Under the pieces are notes generated by a model. The model was not told the DNA's origin, did no database searches, and was given only the letters and a program-made list of their open reading frames with translations. Position numbers and translations under genes: made by a program. From Methylomonas sp. ZR1 (GTDB lineage: Bacteria; Pseudomonadota; Gammaproteobacteria; Methylococcales; Methylomonadaceae), in assembly GCF_013141865.1 (NCBI RefSeq), contig NZ_RCST01000001.1:1302001-1366000 (forward strand): 64,000 bases of DNA, given 5' to 3'. Within the stretch, counting starts at the first letter, position 1, and every line of letters starts with the position of its first letter. Shown one piece after another: positions 45,838 through 54,562 of this stretch.

Positions 45838-46941
45838 ATGGCAATGCCGGAACGCAAACCCAAAGGTACCCGCAAGGGTTACACCACCGGCGCCTGTTCG
45901 GCGGCAGCGGCACGGGCGGCAGTGCAGGGTTTGCTGAATGGGCGCGTGCCGGACACTATCGACTGCGTGCTGCCCAATGGGCAAGACGTGGCATTCAAAG
46001 TCGAAGAAAGCTTCGTACAGAACGACCGAGCACATGCTGTCATCGAAAAAGACGCCGGCGACGATCCGGACTGCACCCATCGCGCTCGGCTGACGGCGGA
46101 TGTGATGTGGATAGAACAACCGGACACTGTCGTATTGCAAGGCGGCGCAGGCATAGGCCTGATCACTCGGCCCGGTTTGGGGCTGGCGGTCGGCGGTCCG
46201 GCCATCAATCCGGTTCCGCGTAAAAATATCGAGGAGAACATCCGTCTGATCGCCGCCGAAGCGCTAAAAACCCGAGGTCTACAGGTAAAGATCTCGGTGC
46301 CGGGCGGCGAAGAGATGGCGAAAAAAACCCTGAATTATCGTTTGGGCATTATCGGCGGTATTTCGATTCTAGGTACGACCGGAATCGTGCATCCGTATTC
46401 CACGGCGGCGTTTCGGGCTAGCGTGGTGCAAGGCGTGGAAGTTGCGGCCAATCAGGGGCAGGCTAGCGTGGTGCTGACCACCGGCGGCCGCACCGAGAAA
46501 TTCGTGATGCGCGAATTGCCCGACCTGGATGAAAGCTGTTTCGTGCAAATGGGTGACTTTCTGACACCGGCACTGGACACCGCCGCTCGTTGCGGCATTC
46601 AAAACATCATCATTGGCGGTATGGTCGGCAAGCTGACCAAAATGGCTCAGGGTGAAACCATTACGCATGCCGGTCGCGCCCCGGTCGACGTGGAACTGGT
46701 CGCTGATATTGCCCGTAGCATCGGTGCGCCGGACGATGTGTGCGACGCCATCTCTGCTCAAGAAACCGCTCGCTACGCCTCCGAATGCATGGCCGAGTTG
46801 GGGTTGGAATACGAATTTCATGTCGAACTGGCTAACCGAGTCATCGCCACCTTGGAAAACCGTTATCCCGGCGGTTTTCACATCAGTGTTCTGGTGTGCG
46901 ATTTCGATGGCAACAAACTGGCCGAAGCCGGCAGGAATTGA
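45838..46941 (+). CDS. cbiD: Cobalt-precorrin-5B C1-methyltransferase CbiD
   Basis: A 367-residue protein with the CbiD N-terminal signature RKGYTTGACSAAAARAA, then GAGIGLITRPGLGLAVGGPAIN in parts, ISILGTTGIVHPYST and IIGGMVGKLTKMAQG. CbiD methylates C1 in the anaerobic pathway, replacing CobF of the aerobic route. Its presence with CbiG and CbiX fixes the route. Four bases separate it from cobH. Confidence 0.95.
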   Translation: MAMPERKPKGTRKGYTTGACSAAAARAAVQGLLNGRVPDTIDCVLPNGQDVAFKVEESFVQNDRAHAVIEKDAGDDPDCTHRARLTADVMWIEQPDTVVLQGGAGIGLITRPGLGLAVGGPAINPVPRKNIEENIRLIAAEALKTRGLQVKISVPGGEEMAKKTLNYRLGIIGGISILGTTGIVHPYSTAAFRASVVQGVEVAANQGQASVVLTTGGRTEKFVMRELPDLDESCFVQMGDFLTPALDTAARCGIQNIIIGGMVGKLTKMAQGETITHAGRAPVDVELVADIARSIGAPDDVCDAISAQETARYASECMAELGLEYEFHVELANRVIATLENRYPGGFHISVLVCDFDGNKLAEAGRN

Positions 46942-46943
46942 TC

Positions 46944-48251
46944 ATGCAAGCGATGTGCAGTTTTATCGGCGTACTAGACAACGGCGTCACCAGCCTGAGC
47001 CAGGAGGCCTTGCAGGCATTGCGCGAAGCAAAGCATGTCATCGCCGGCAGCCGTCTGCTGGCAACGCTGGCTAAAGACATTACTCAGGCCAAACACTACG
47101 ACTTAACAGGGCAACTCAAACAAGTGCCGGACTGGATCAATGTCGCGTTGGCACAAAATGAAGCAGTAGCTGTACTAGCGACTGGTGATCCCTTGTGCCA
47201 CGGCATCGCCGGTTTCCTGGCCGGCAAGCTGGAGTCCAGAAGGGTACGCATCTTGCCCAATCTAAGTACGATACAACTAGCCTTTGCCGAGTTGAAATTG
47301 TCTTGGCAAACCGCCGCTATCGTTTCGATCCACAGCAAGGATGCCGGTGAATGGCTGGGCGGGGCCACGCCGGAGCATGGCTTGTACGAATTAGCTCAGC
47401 GCTGCCGCAAACACGATTTGCTGGCGATATTGACCAGCCCGGACAACACCCCAGCACGTATCGCCCGCTTATTGCAAATCGAAGGCTTGGCTGATGCGTT
47501 CGAAATGGCGATTGCTGAAGCTCTAAAGCAGCCGCAACAGCGAGTCAACGCCTGGCTGAGTATCGCGGAGGTCGCTCAAAGCCGTTATCTCGATCCCAAC
47601 GTCGTCATTCTAAAACGCAAAACGGCTTTGTCCGCACCGGTATTGTTTGGCGTCAGCGACGACAGCTTTCAGCAGCGCAAGCCGGAAAAAGGCCTGATCA
47701 CTAAACGCGAAGTGCGTGCGGTATCGTTGGCGAGGATGCAATTGGCGCGTCGAAGTATTGTCTGGGACATCGGCGCCGGCTCCGGATCGGTGGGTTTGGA
47801 GGCGGCGCGGCTGTGTTCGGAGGGTCATGTCTTTGCCATCGAAAAAAACGCCGATGACATGGCTAATGTCGAACAGAATCAGGCTGCCTGGGGTATCAGC
47901 AATTACAGCTTAGTGCATGGCAAGGCGCCGCAATTTCTCGACACCTGGCCCGATCCGGATGCAGTATTCATCGGCGGTTCCGGTGGCGAATTGGCGGAAT
48001 TGATAGCCTTGTGTTTAGGGCGTTTGCGCCCGGCGGGTTGGCTGGTGATGAACTTCGTCACGCTGGAAAACCTGTCCACCGCCGTCGATACCCTTAAACA
48101 ACTCGGCGCAGACTGGGACGTCTGTCAGATTCAAGCCTCGCGTAGTAGCCCGATTCTCAATATGCATCGCATGCAGGCCGAAAATCCAGTGTGGATCGTA
48201 TCTGCCACCCATTCTTTACAGCCCATATTATTCGGTCACGATGAACACTAA
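46944..48251 (+). CDS. cobL: CbiE-CbiT fusion: cobalt-precorrin-7 C5-/C15-methyltransferase
   Basis: 435 residues from the ATG at 46944, just after cbiD. The N-terminal half is CbiE-like (FIGVLDNGVTSLSQEALQAL, VAVLATGDPLCHGIAGFL). The C-terminal half from about residue 235 is CbiT-like (ITKREVRAVSLARMQL, VWDIGAGSGSVGLEAARL, DAVFIGGSGGELAELI). The fusion corresponds to CobL and performs two ring methylations plus a decarboxylation. The last 11 bases overlap cobI. Confidence 0.93.
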   Translation: MQAMCSFIGVLDNGVTSLSQEALQALREAKHVIAGSRLLATLAKDITQAKHYDLTGQLKQVPDWINVALAQNEAVAVLATGDPLCHGIAGFLAGKLESRRVRILPNLSTIQLAFAELKLSWQTAAIVSIHSKDAGEWLGGATPEHGLYELAQRCRKHDLLAILTSPDNTPARIARLLQIEGLADAFEMAIAEALKQPQQRVNAWLSIAEVAQSRYLDPNVVILKRKTALSAPVLFGVSDDSFQQRKPEKGLITKREVRAVSLARMQLARRSIVWDIGAGSGSVGLEAARLCSEGHVFAIEKNADDMANVEQNQAAWGISNYSLVHGKAPQFLDTWPDPDAVFIGGSGGELAELIALCLGRLRPAGWLVMNFVTLENLSTAVDTLKQLGADWDVCQIQASRSSPILNMHRMQAENPVWIVSATHSLQPILFGHDEH

Positions 48252-49017
48252 ACTCGGCACACTCTACGGCGTCTCACTCGGCCCCGGCGACCCTGGCCTG
48301 ATTACCCGCCGTGCCTGGGACTTACTATCGGGGTCCCGGCACTGGACCTATCCGGTACGCAAGAAAAATAGCGACAGTTATGCCTTGAATATAGCCTTGC
48401 GCGCCGGCCTGAAACTGCCTGTCGAACATAGCGAGCTGCATTTTCCAATGACTCACGATGCCGAGATTCTGGCCCGTTACTGGCTGGCAGCAGCACAAAC
48501 CGTGTTGGCACTATTACAACGCGGCGAGGATGTGTTGTTTCTGGTGGAGGGCGACGCCTCGACCTATTCCACTTTCGGCCATTTGCAACGCAGCGTGCGT
48601 GCTTTGCAAGCCGATGTCACCGTGGAAGTCGTGCCGGGGGTGTCGTCGTTTCATGCCGCTGCGGCGCGTAGTGGCGAACCGCTGGCTGATGTTGATGACA
48701 CTATCGCCATCATCCCCGCCGGATACGGCATTGATCAGATTGAACGCCTGCTCGAGGATTTCGACACCTTGGTGCTGCTTAAGGTCAAACCTTTGCTGGA
48801 CGATGTAATCGATTTGCTGCGCCGCCGTGATTTGCTCGGTCAAGGCTGGTTTATCGAAAAAGCCGGGGCGCCGGAAGAACGCATGGTGCACGACATCGCC
48901 AGCCTCGAGGGGCAAAAGGTCAATTATCTGTCGTTACTTATCATCAAAAACCCAGGCCGTCAGCGCAGCGAAATGCAGCGCGGTTGCCGCAAGAAAAAGG
49001 ACTCAATCGATGAATGA
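48241..49017 (+). CDS. cobI: Precorrin-2/cobalt-factor II C20-methyltransferase
   Basis: A 258-residue tetrapyrrole methylase of the CobI/CbiL type: YGVSLGPGDPGLITRRAWDLL, WTYPVRKKNSDSYALNIA, the loop VLFLVEGDASTYSTFGHL and VEVVPGVSSFHAAAARSG. It adds the C20 methyl group. The start lies inside the end of cobL and the 3' end overlaps cbiG by eight bases. Confidence 0.93.
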   Translation: MNTKLGTLYGVSLGPGDPGLITRRAWDLLSGSRHWTYPVRKKNSDSYALNIALRAGLKLPVEHSELHFPMTHDAEILARYWLAAAQTVLALLQRGEDVLFLVEGDASTYSTFGHLQRSVRALQADVTVEVVPGVSSFHAAAARSGEPLADVDDTIAIIPAGYGIDQIERLLEDFDTLVLLKVKPLLDDVIDLLRRRDLLGQGWFIEKAGAPEERMVHDIASLEGQKVNYLSLLIIKNPGRQRSEMQRGCRKKKDSIDE

Positions 49018-49747
49018 AGTGCGTGTCGCCCTGGTGGCGATTACCAAACACGGCGCCGGGATTGCCACTCGCCTGGCACCACAACTCCCCGAAGCGGAGG
49101 TGGTGGTGTCGGAGAAGCAATCCGAACATTTGGGTGATTTTGCCAATCCGCGCCGCGTGTATCAGGGGGCGTTGAGCGCGCAACTCGGCGAGTTGTTCGC
49201 AGCCTACGACCAAATTATTTTTCTGGTGTCGCTCGGTGCGGTGGTACGGCTGATTGCGCCGCATCTTAAATCCAAGGATGTGGATCCCGGTGTGCTGGTG
49301 ATCGACGATGCCGCCGAATTCGTGATCCCGGTGCTATCCGGCCATGTCGGCGGTGCCAATGCTTATGCCGAAAAGGTCGCCGCGTTGCTAAATGCCACGC
49401 CGGTACTGACCACCGCATCGGACGTGGGCAAAACCATTCCGGTGGATATCTTGGGCCGTGAACTGGGCTGGCAAGTGGAAGCCCCTAAGGTCAACATCAC
49501 GCGTGTGTCGGCGGACGTGGTCAATCAACTGCCAATTGCCTTCGTGCAGGAAGCCGGCAGCTCAAATTGGTGGACGCGGCCCTCGCCGTTACCGGCCAAT
49601 ATTCATCTGTTCCAGCGCTTTGAGGACGTCAACACCGAACAATACCGGTCAATTCTATGGGTCACACACCGGGCAATCGATCCGGCTGTTTGGCAACAAC
49701 TGGCTGAGCGATTGGTGGTGTATCGGCCGCCCAGGGATCAAGCGTAA
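49010..49747 (+). CDS. cbiG: Cobalt-precorrin-5A hydrolase CbiG (N-terminal and central domains)
   Basis: 245 residues from the ATG at 49010, within the end of cobI. The CbiG pattern is clear: VRVALVAITKHGAGIATRLA, YDQIIFLVSLGAVVRLIAPHL, VLVIDDAAEFVIPVLSGHVGGAN and PVLTTASDVGKTIPVDILG. CbiG opens the delta-lactone and releases acetaldehyde during ring contraction in the anaerobic route. The C-terminal CobE-like domain found in many CbiG proteins is missing here and is encoded by the next gene. Confidence 0.93.
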   Translation: MNEVRVALVAITKHGAGIATRLAPQLPEAEVVVSEKQSEHLGDFANPRRVYQGALSAQLGELFAAYDQIIFLVSLGAVVRLIAPHLKSKDVDPGVLVIDDAAEFVIPVLSGHVGGANAYAEKVAALLNATPVLTTASDVGKTIPVDILGRELGWQVEAPKVNITRVSADVVNQLPIAFVQEAGSSNWWTRPSPLPANIHLFQRFEDVNTEQYRSILWVTHRAIDPAVWQQLAERLVVYRPPRDQA

Positions 49748-49751
49748 GCGT

Positions 49752-50144
49752 ATGAAAGTCATGATTGGCATGGGTTGCGACCGCAATGCCAGCCTGGAAA
49801 CCTTACGGCAAGCCTTGGCTCAGGCTTTGTGGCAATGCGGGCTAGGCGTGTCAGCGGTAGCCGGTTTGGCCAGCATCGACAAAAAAAACGACGAAGCGGC
49901 CCTGTTACAACTGGCCCAACTACACCGTTGGCCGTTGTTTTTTTACCCGGCAGAAGTCTTGGCCGCCATCCCGGTACCGAATCCATCCGAGGTGGTCATG
50001 AAATACATGGGTACTCCGGCGGTGGCGGAAGCGGCCGCTTTGAGAGCGGCCAATGCCGAATTGTCGGATTTACTGGTCGAGAAACATAAATATTGCGGCA
50101 CGGACGGCAAGAACGCCACCGTTTCGATAGCGAGAATCAAATGA
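49752..50144 (+). CDS. cobE: CobE/CbiG C-terminal-domain protein
   Basis: 130 residues from the ATG at 49752. The domain pattern is VMIGMGCDRNASLETLRQALAQAL (in parts), VAGLASIDKKNDEAALLQLA, LFFYPAEVLAAIPVPNPS and KHKYCGTDGKNATVSIARI, typical of the CobE/CbiG C-terminal family. It is a stand-alone version of the CbiG third domain, four bases after cbiG, and probably acts with it. Its end overlaps the cobJ start by four bases. Confidence 0.88.
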   Translation: MKVMIGMGCDRNASLETLRQALAQALWQCGLGVSAVAGLASIDKKNDEAALLQLAQLHRWPLFFYPAEVLAAIPVPNPSEVVMKYMGTPAVAEAAALRAANAELSDLLVEKHKYCGTDGKNATVSIARIK

Positions 50145-51502
50145 AAAAAGCAGGCAAAATTTTACTGGTGGGCATCGGCCCCGGCGCGCATGAGCACATG
50201 ACTGCCCGCGCTCGTCAAGCGATTGCGGAAGCGGACGTGGTGATTGGTTACAGCACCTACATCAAACTGGTGCAAGACTTGCTCGATGGCAAGGAAGTCA
50301 TCAAAAAAGGTATGACCGAAGAACTCGATCGCAGTATCGAAGCGTATGAACATGCCAAGCAGGGCAAAATCGTCGCTATGGTGTCGTCCGGCGATATCGG
50401 TGTTTACGGCATGGCCGGGCCTACTTACGAACTGCTGCTGGACAGTGGTTGGACGCCGGATGATCCAATTCAGGTGGAAGTGGTCCCCGGTAGTACCGCG
50501 TTGTCGAGTTGCGCATCCCTGGTCGGAGCGCCGCTGACCCATGATTTTTGTTCGATCTCGCTGTCCGACTTGTTGACGCCTTGGTCGGTGATCGCCCGCC
50601 GCCTGGAAAGCGCGGCGCGCGGGGATTTCGTGGTAGCTTTGTATAACCCGAAAAGCGGTCGCCGCACGCAGCATATCGTCGAAGCGCAAACTATATTGCT
50701 GCGTCATCGGAGCCCGGACACGCCGGTTGCCATCGTTAAATCCGGTTATCGTGCTCGGCAACACATCCAGCTCGTACGCTTAGCGGAGATGGCCGATTGC
50801 GACATCGGCATGTTGACCACGGTGTTGGTCGGCAATAGCAGTACCTTCGTCCGCGCAGGGTTGATGGTGACGCCGCGCGGCTATGCCAATAAATATGACG
50901 CCATGACCGGCGAAACCCGCGCAGGCGAGCAGGCGGGGCGTTCGCTGAGCATGGGTTTGGAGGGCTGGAAAGCTTGTGTGCGGCAATATTTGCGCGACAC
51001 GCCCAAGGTGACATTGCAACAGGCGGCAGCATACTTCGCGCAACCGCTGGCGGAGATTCTCGATGCCGTCAGCCAGTCCACGCCGGGCGATCAAGCCGGC
51101 CTGTTCTGCGCGCAACGGGCAATCCCGGACAGCCATGATCGTTTGCTGGAATCATGCCAGGCTTGGGGCAAATTACGCGCTGTGGTGCGCAGCGAAGCGG
51201 GCGCCGTGGCGGAATTGTTGATCAAGGCCGCTGATTTGCAAAACAAAAACGGCTGGATGAGTATCGTCAACGACGCCTTTCATTTGCACATCGACTGGCG
51301 CAAAACGCAGCAGATTTGGTTTGTCAGCCGTGATGATCAAACCTATGGCATTCAGGTACTCGATCAACACGGCGACGCCTTATTCAACTTATGGTTAGTC
51401 GCTGACGAAGCAGGCTTCGACAGCACAGCCCTACAACATTACCGCGATGACCGAGCGCAATTTAGCGCCCCAACTGTTTTGGAACCAACCCACCATGACT
51501 GA
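50141..51502 (+). CDS. cobJ: Precorrin-3B/cobalt-factor III C17-methyltransferase with extra C-terminal domain
   Basis: 453 residues from the ATG at 50141. The first roughly 250 residues are CobJ/CbiH: ILLVGIGPGAHEHMTARA, VIGYSTYIKLVQDLLDG, VSSGDIGVYGMAGPTYEL, VEVVPGSTALSSCASLVGAP, VVALYNPKSGRRTQHIVEA and MLTTVLVGNSSTF. Residues about 280-445 form a second domain not needed for the methylase. Its late part (WGKLRAVVRSEAGAVAEL, IQVLDQHGDALFNLWLV) resembles half of HemS/ChuX-type heme-handling proteins (by eye). CobJ catalyses C17 methylation and ring contraction; an added tetrapyrrole-binding domain would make sense but is an inference. The 3' end overlaps the ferredoxin gene. Confidence 0.88.
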   Translation: MKKAGKILLVGIGPGAHEHMTARARQAIAEADVVIGYSTYIKLVQDLLDGKEVIKKGMTEELDRSIEAYEHAKQGKIVAMVSSGDIGVYGMAGPTYELLLDSGWTPDDPIQVEVVPGSTALSSCASLVGAPLTHDFCSISLSDLLTPWSVIARRLESAARGDFVVALYNPKSGRRTQHIVEAQTILLRHRSPDTPVAIVKSGYRARQHIQLVRLAEMADCDIGMLTTVLVGNSSTFVRAGLMVTPRGYANKYDAMTGETRAGEQAGRSLSMGLEGWKACVRQYLRDTPKVTLQQAAAYFAQPLAEILDAVSQSTPGDQAGLFCAQRAIPDSHDRLLESCQAWGKLRAVVRSEAGAVAELLIKAADLQNKNGWMSIVNDAFHLHIDWRKTQQIWFVSRDDQTYGIQVLDQHGDALFNLWLVADEAGFDSTALQHYRDDRAQFSAPTVLEPTHHD

Positions 51503-51839
51503 TAACACCATCCCCATGCCGGAAAAACCCAAAATGGGTGACTACAAACGCCACTTGCTGGTGTGTACCGGCCCCCGCTGCACCGAAAATGGCGAAGCGC
51601 AGGCCTTATTCGAAACCCTGGGCGAGAAGTTCAAAGCGGCCGGCATCAGGGTTAAGCGCACCCGCACCCACTGTTTTGCCACCTGTAAATCCGGTCCCAT
51701 CATGTGTGTACAGCCCGATGGCGTCTGGTATTACAACGTCAATGAAACCAATTTACAGCGCATCATTGACGAGCATTTGGTGGGCGGTCGACCTGTCGAA
51801 GCGCTGATTTATCATCAAAGTACTTGCTCGGTTCCATAG
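51495..51839 (+). CDS. Thioredoxin-like [2Fe-2S] ferredoxin
   Basis: 114 residues from the ATG at 51495. The cluster ligands fit the thioredoxin-like ferredoxin layout: Cys in LLVCTGPRCTENG, and the later pair in HCFATCKSGPIMCV, with YYNVNETNLQRIIDEHLVGG near the end. Such ferredoxins occur in cobalamin gene clusters. It may supply electrons to a reductive step such as ring reduction or cobalt reduction (inference). It overlaps cobJ by eight bases. Confidence 0.87.
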   Translation: MTDNTIPMPEKPKMGDYKRHLLVCTGPRCTENGEAQALFETLGEKFKAAGIRVKRTRTHCFATCKSGPIMCVQPDGVWYYNVNETNLQRIIDEHLVGGRPVEALIYHQSTCSVP

Positions 51840-51856
51840 CAGTAAAACAAAGCGTT

Positions 51857-53246
51857 ATGGATTATTTTCCTCTTTTCTTAAAAGTTAAAGGCCAAACGTG
51901 TTTGGTGGTAGGCGCTGGCGAAATTGCGGCGCGAAAAATTGAATTACTGGTCCGAGCTGGAGCAAACATCGTCGTCGTTGCTTTGGAAATTGGTAACACG
52001 GTAGCTGCTATGAATCATTCGAATCAAATCGTTATCCGTCAAAAAGCATTTACGCATGAGGATATCGACGGTATGGGACTCGTGGTTTCCGCTACCAATT
52101 GCCGCTCCACGAATATAGAGGTCTCCAAGTTGGCGAATCAGCGGAAAATCCCCGTTAATGTGGTTGATGATCCGGCGTTATGTTCCTTTATATTCCCGGC
52201 CATTATTGATCGTTCGCCCCTACTTATCGCCATATCCTCAAGTGGTGTATCGCCCGTATTAACGCGACTTTTACGCGCCAGGGTGGAAAGTGCCATTCCG
52301 GCATCGTTTGGCCTGTTGGTGCAATTGGCTGAAAAATTCAAATTATTGGTCAAACAACGCATTCCGCAACCGAATCAGCGTAGAGTTTTCTGGGAAAAAA
52401 ATTTTACAAGGGCCCGTGGCTGAATTAGTTTTTTTAGGCAAGCAGAGCGACGCGGAAGAACTGCTGCGGTCGCAACTGCAGCAGGCTGACCCTACAGCAA
52501 ATCAGGGTGAAGTGTATTTAATAGGCGCCGGTCCTGGCGACCCCGATTTATTAACGTTTAAAGCCTTGCGTCTGTTGCAGCAGGCAGACGTTATTGTTTA
52601 TGACAGGCTGGTTTCTATAGAAGTGCTCGATATGGCCCGACGAGACGCCGAGAAAATCTATGTCGGCAAACAGAGGGATAACCATAGCCTACCGCAGGAG
52701 TCGATTAATCAACTGTTAATTGATTTAGCCCTGGCCGGCAAACGTGTCGCCCGATTAAAGGGTGGCGATCCTTTTATCTTTGGTCGTGGGGGTGAAGAAA
52801 TCGAGTCCTTTATCCAACTAGGGATCCGCTTTCAGGTTGTGCCTGGCATTACTGCAGCGGCAGGCTGTGCCGCCTATGCGGGCATTCCGCTGACCCATCG
52901 CGATCATGCTCAATCCTGCACATTTGTCACCGGCCACTTAAAAGACGGCAGTATCAATCTCGACTGGCAGCAATTATCTCGTCCCCATCAAACCATTGTG
53001 ATTTATATGGGACTGGCTGGATTGGCAATCATCTGCCGATCGCTGATCCAGTACGGTTGTCCGGCCAATCACCCCATTGCCGTCATTCAGGAAGGTACAA
53101 CCCGAAACCAGCGGGTTTTAACCGGAACACTAGCGGATATGCCAAGTCGTATGGAACAGTCCGAGATCAAGCCGCCGTCACTGATTATTGTCGGTGCGGT
53201 AGTTACACTTCATCAACAATTGGACTGGTTTCAGCGTTCGGACTAA
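51857..53246 (+). pseudogene. cysG: Siroheme synthase CysG, frameshifted
   Basis: The gene is in two frames. Bases 51857 to about 52400 encode the dehydrogenase/ferrochelatase half (PLFLKVKGQTCLVVGAGEIAARKIELL in parts, NVVDDPALCSFIFPAIIDRSP). Bases from about 52396 to 53246 encode the uroporphyrinogen-III methyltransferase half ([58 protein letters not shown]). The break is at an A7 run (52395-52401); removing one A restores [17 protein letters not shown], the usual CysG junction, and a 462-residue protein. It may be a true mutation, a sequencing error or, less likely, slippage. CysG makes precorrin-2, the entry substrate of this locus. Confidence 0.85.
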
Positions 53247-53249
53247 ATC

Positions 53250-54324
53250 ACAAGTGGAGGTTAGCATTGCCCGAAACTGAGGATTTTTGGTAAACGGTCT
53301 CATTAGGAACAATATGAGATTCTTAAAAACGAGCCAATCAACAGACGATAGCGGGTTTATGTTCAAGAACTGACGAAAATCAACCTCGGAGGCGGTGGAG
53401 CGGATTTGCATCCAGGTTTCCAGGGCGGTTCGCGATTGTTGCCAGAGATTGGAAATCCCCCACGAGCGTTTCAGATTGTGGAACAAGGGTTCTATCCACC
53501 AGCGACGGGCGTAAAACTCGACCATCGCTTCGACCTGACAGTTCGGTTTCAGTCACCAACAACAGGCGCGGCTTTGCCCAGGATAGTTTTTTGTCGTCGT
53601 AAAACTCGCACCAGCCGGCCCGCACAGGTGCTCCTTTCAGGAAGCGGGCCAAGGCTAGCGCCGAACGTATTCGCGTTTGCCATAGATGGTCAGCGACAAC
53701 TCAATCGCCGGCGAGGTGGTGATCGCCTCCGCCGTCAGGCGTTGGCCATACTTCCGCGGTCGGCCACGACCAGACTTGCCGGACATGTCGGGCGGCAAAA
53801 ACAAGGCGGATCGATGCGGGCTTGGGTAATGGCCTGGATGCCACGGCTGAGCAACGGCAAAACCAAACGGCCGCGCATGAACCATGAGTCGCATAACAAC
53901 CGTGTCGGCACCGTCTGTGTTGTTGCCAAGACTCGCGCAAGGCTAATGCGAGGGGCAGCTTGTTACGATTGCCGGTGTCTGACACCAAACGCGAAAAAAT
54001 CTGCAGCACCAACTTAGCCTTGTTGTGACCCAAGACGCTGACGCTAAGCGTCACCCAACATTGTGCCTGCACGAAATCAGGGCGACTGGTTTTGTGCTCA
54101 TGATCGTGGCGCATCGCCAGTGTATCGTCGATCACCAAGTTCAGGGTTTGCACCGGCAACACTAGGCAGGCGCGCAGCAATCTGATGAAGGTCGCCCGCG
54201 AACGCGGCGGCACGGCTGGAAGCAAGGCGGAAATCCATTGGGACAGAAAATGGCTACTACGCAGAGAAAAGGACATGAAGTGAACCCGGAGCAAATAAAT
54301 GCTCCAAGGGCCGCCACTCGACAA
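53250..54324 (-). pseudogene. Decayed DDE transposase (IS4/IS701-like)
   Basis: Fragments of one transposase appear in successive frames. The N-terminus is at about 54276-53930 (FIRLLRACLVLPVQTLNLVIDDTLAMRHDHEH, in parts), then CDSWFMRGRLVLPLLSRGI, then SGKSGRGRPRKYGQRLTAE, then FLKGAPVRAGWCEFYDDKK, and finally FYARRWWIEPLFHNLKRSW with the DDE glutamate. At least three frame changes are needed. The C-terminal frame runs into the end of cysG, so one end seems lost. The exact IS family and ends were not resolved. Confidence 0.7.
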
Positions 54325-54352
54325 TCTATCAAAGGGTTGTCGAGTGGCGGCC
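54309..54352. repeat. Perfect 16-bp inverted repeat next to the transposase remnant
   Basis: GGCCGCCACTCGACAA (54309-54324) and TTGTCGAGTGGCGGCC (54337-54352) with a 12-base loop. It could be the IS end, the target hairpin or a terminator; no T-run follows. Confidence 0.8.
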
Positions 54353-54408
54353 GCGCGGGTTAGGTATTATATTAACTACTTTTTTACGCAACGTGAAAAA
54401 GCCATGCA

Positions 54409-54443
54409 CAAAAAAGCCGCCGACCCTAACGGATCTGGCGGCT
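54409..54443 (-). terminator. Terminator of the minus-strand mobile-element block
   Basis: On the minus strand AGCCGCC (54443-54437) pairs with GGCGGCT (54421-54415), followed by a T-run to about 54409. It lies 120 bases after the GHKL ATPase stop and would end the leftward transcript. Confidence 0.75.
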
Positions 54444-54562
54444 GAATGTCTAAAGTTGATTTTTCACTATCCATGAATGGAGCTTTAATTTGATTTCATT
54501 TGCGGTGATTAAGGAGAGCGCATTATTCGGCTGGATAATGCGCTAATATAAAAGTGACTTAG

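Noticed and set aside
52395..52401. Programmed ribosomal frameshift in cysG
   Set aside because: The needed shift is +1 (or -2), while A-run slippage in bacteria is typically -1; no stimulatory structure or family precedent is visible. A mutation or sequencing error is simpler.
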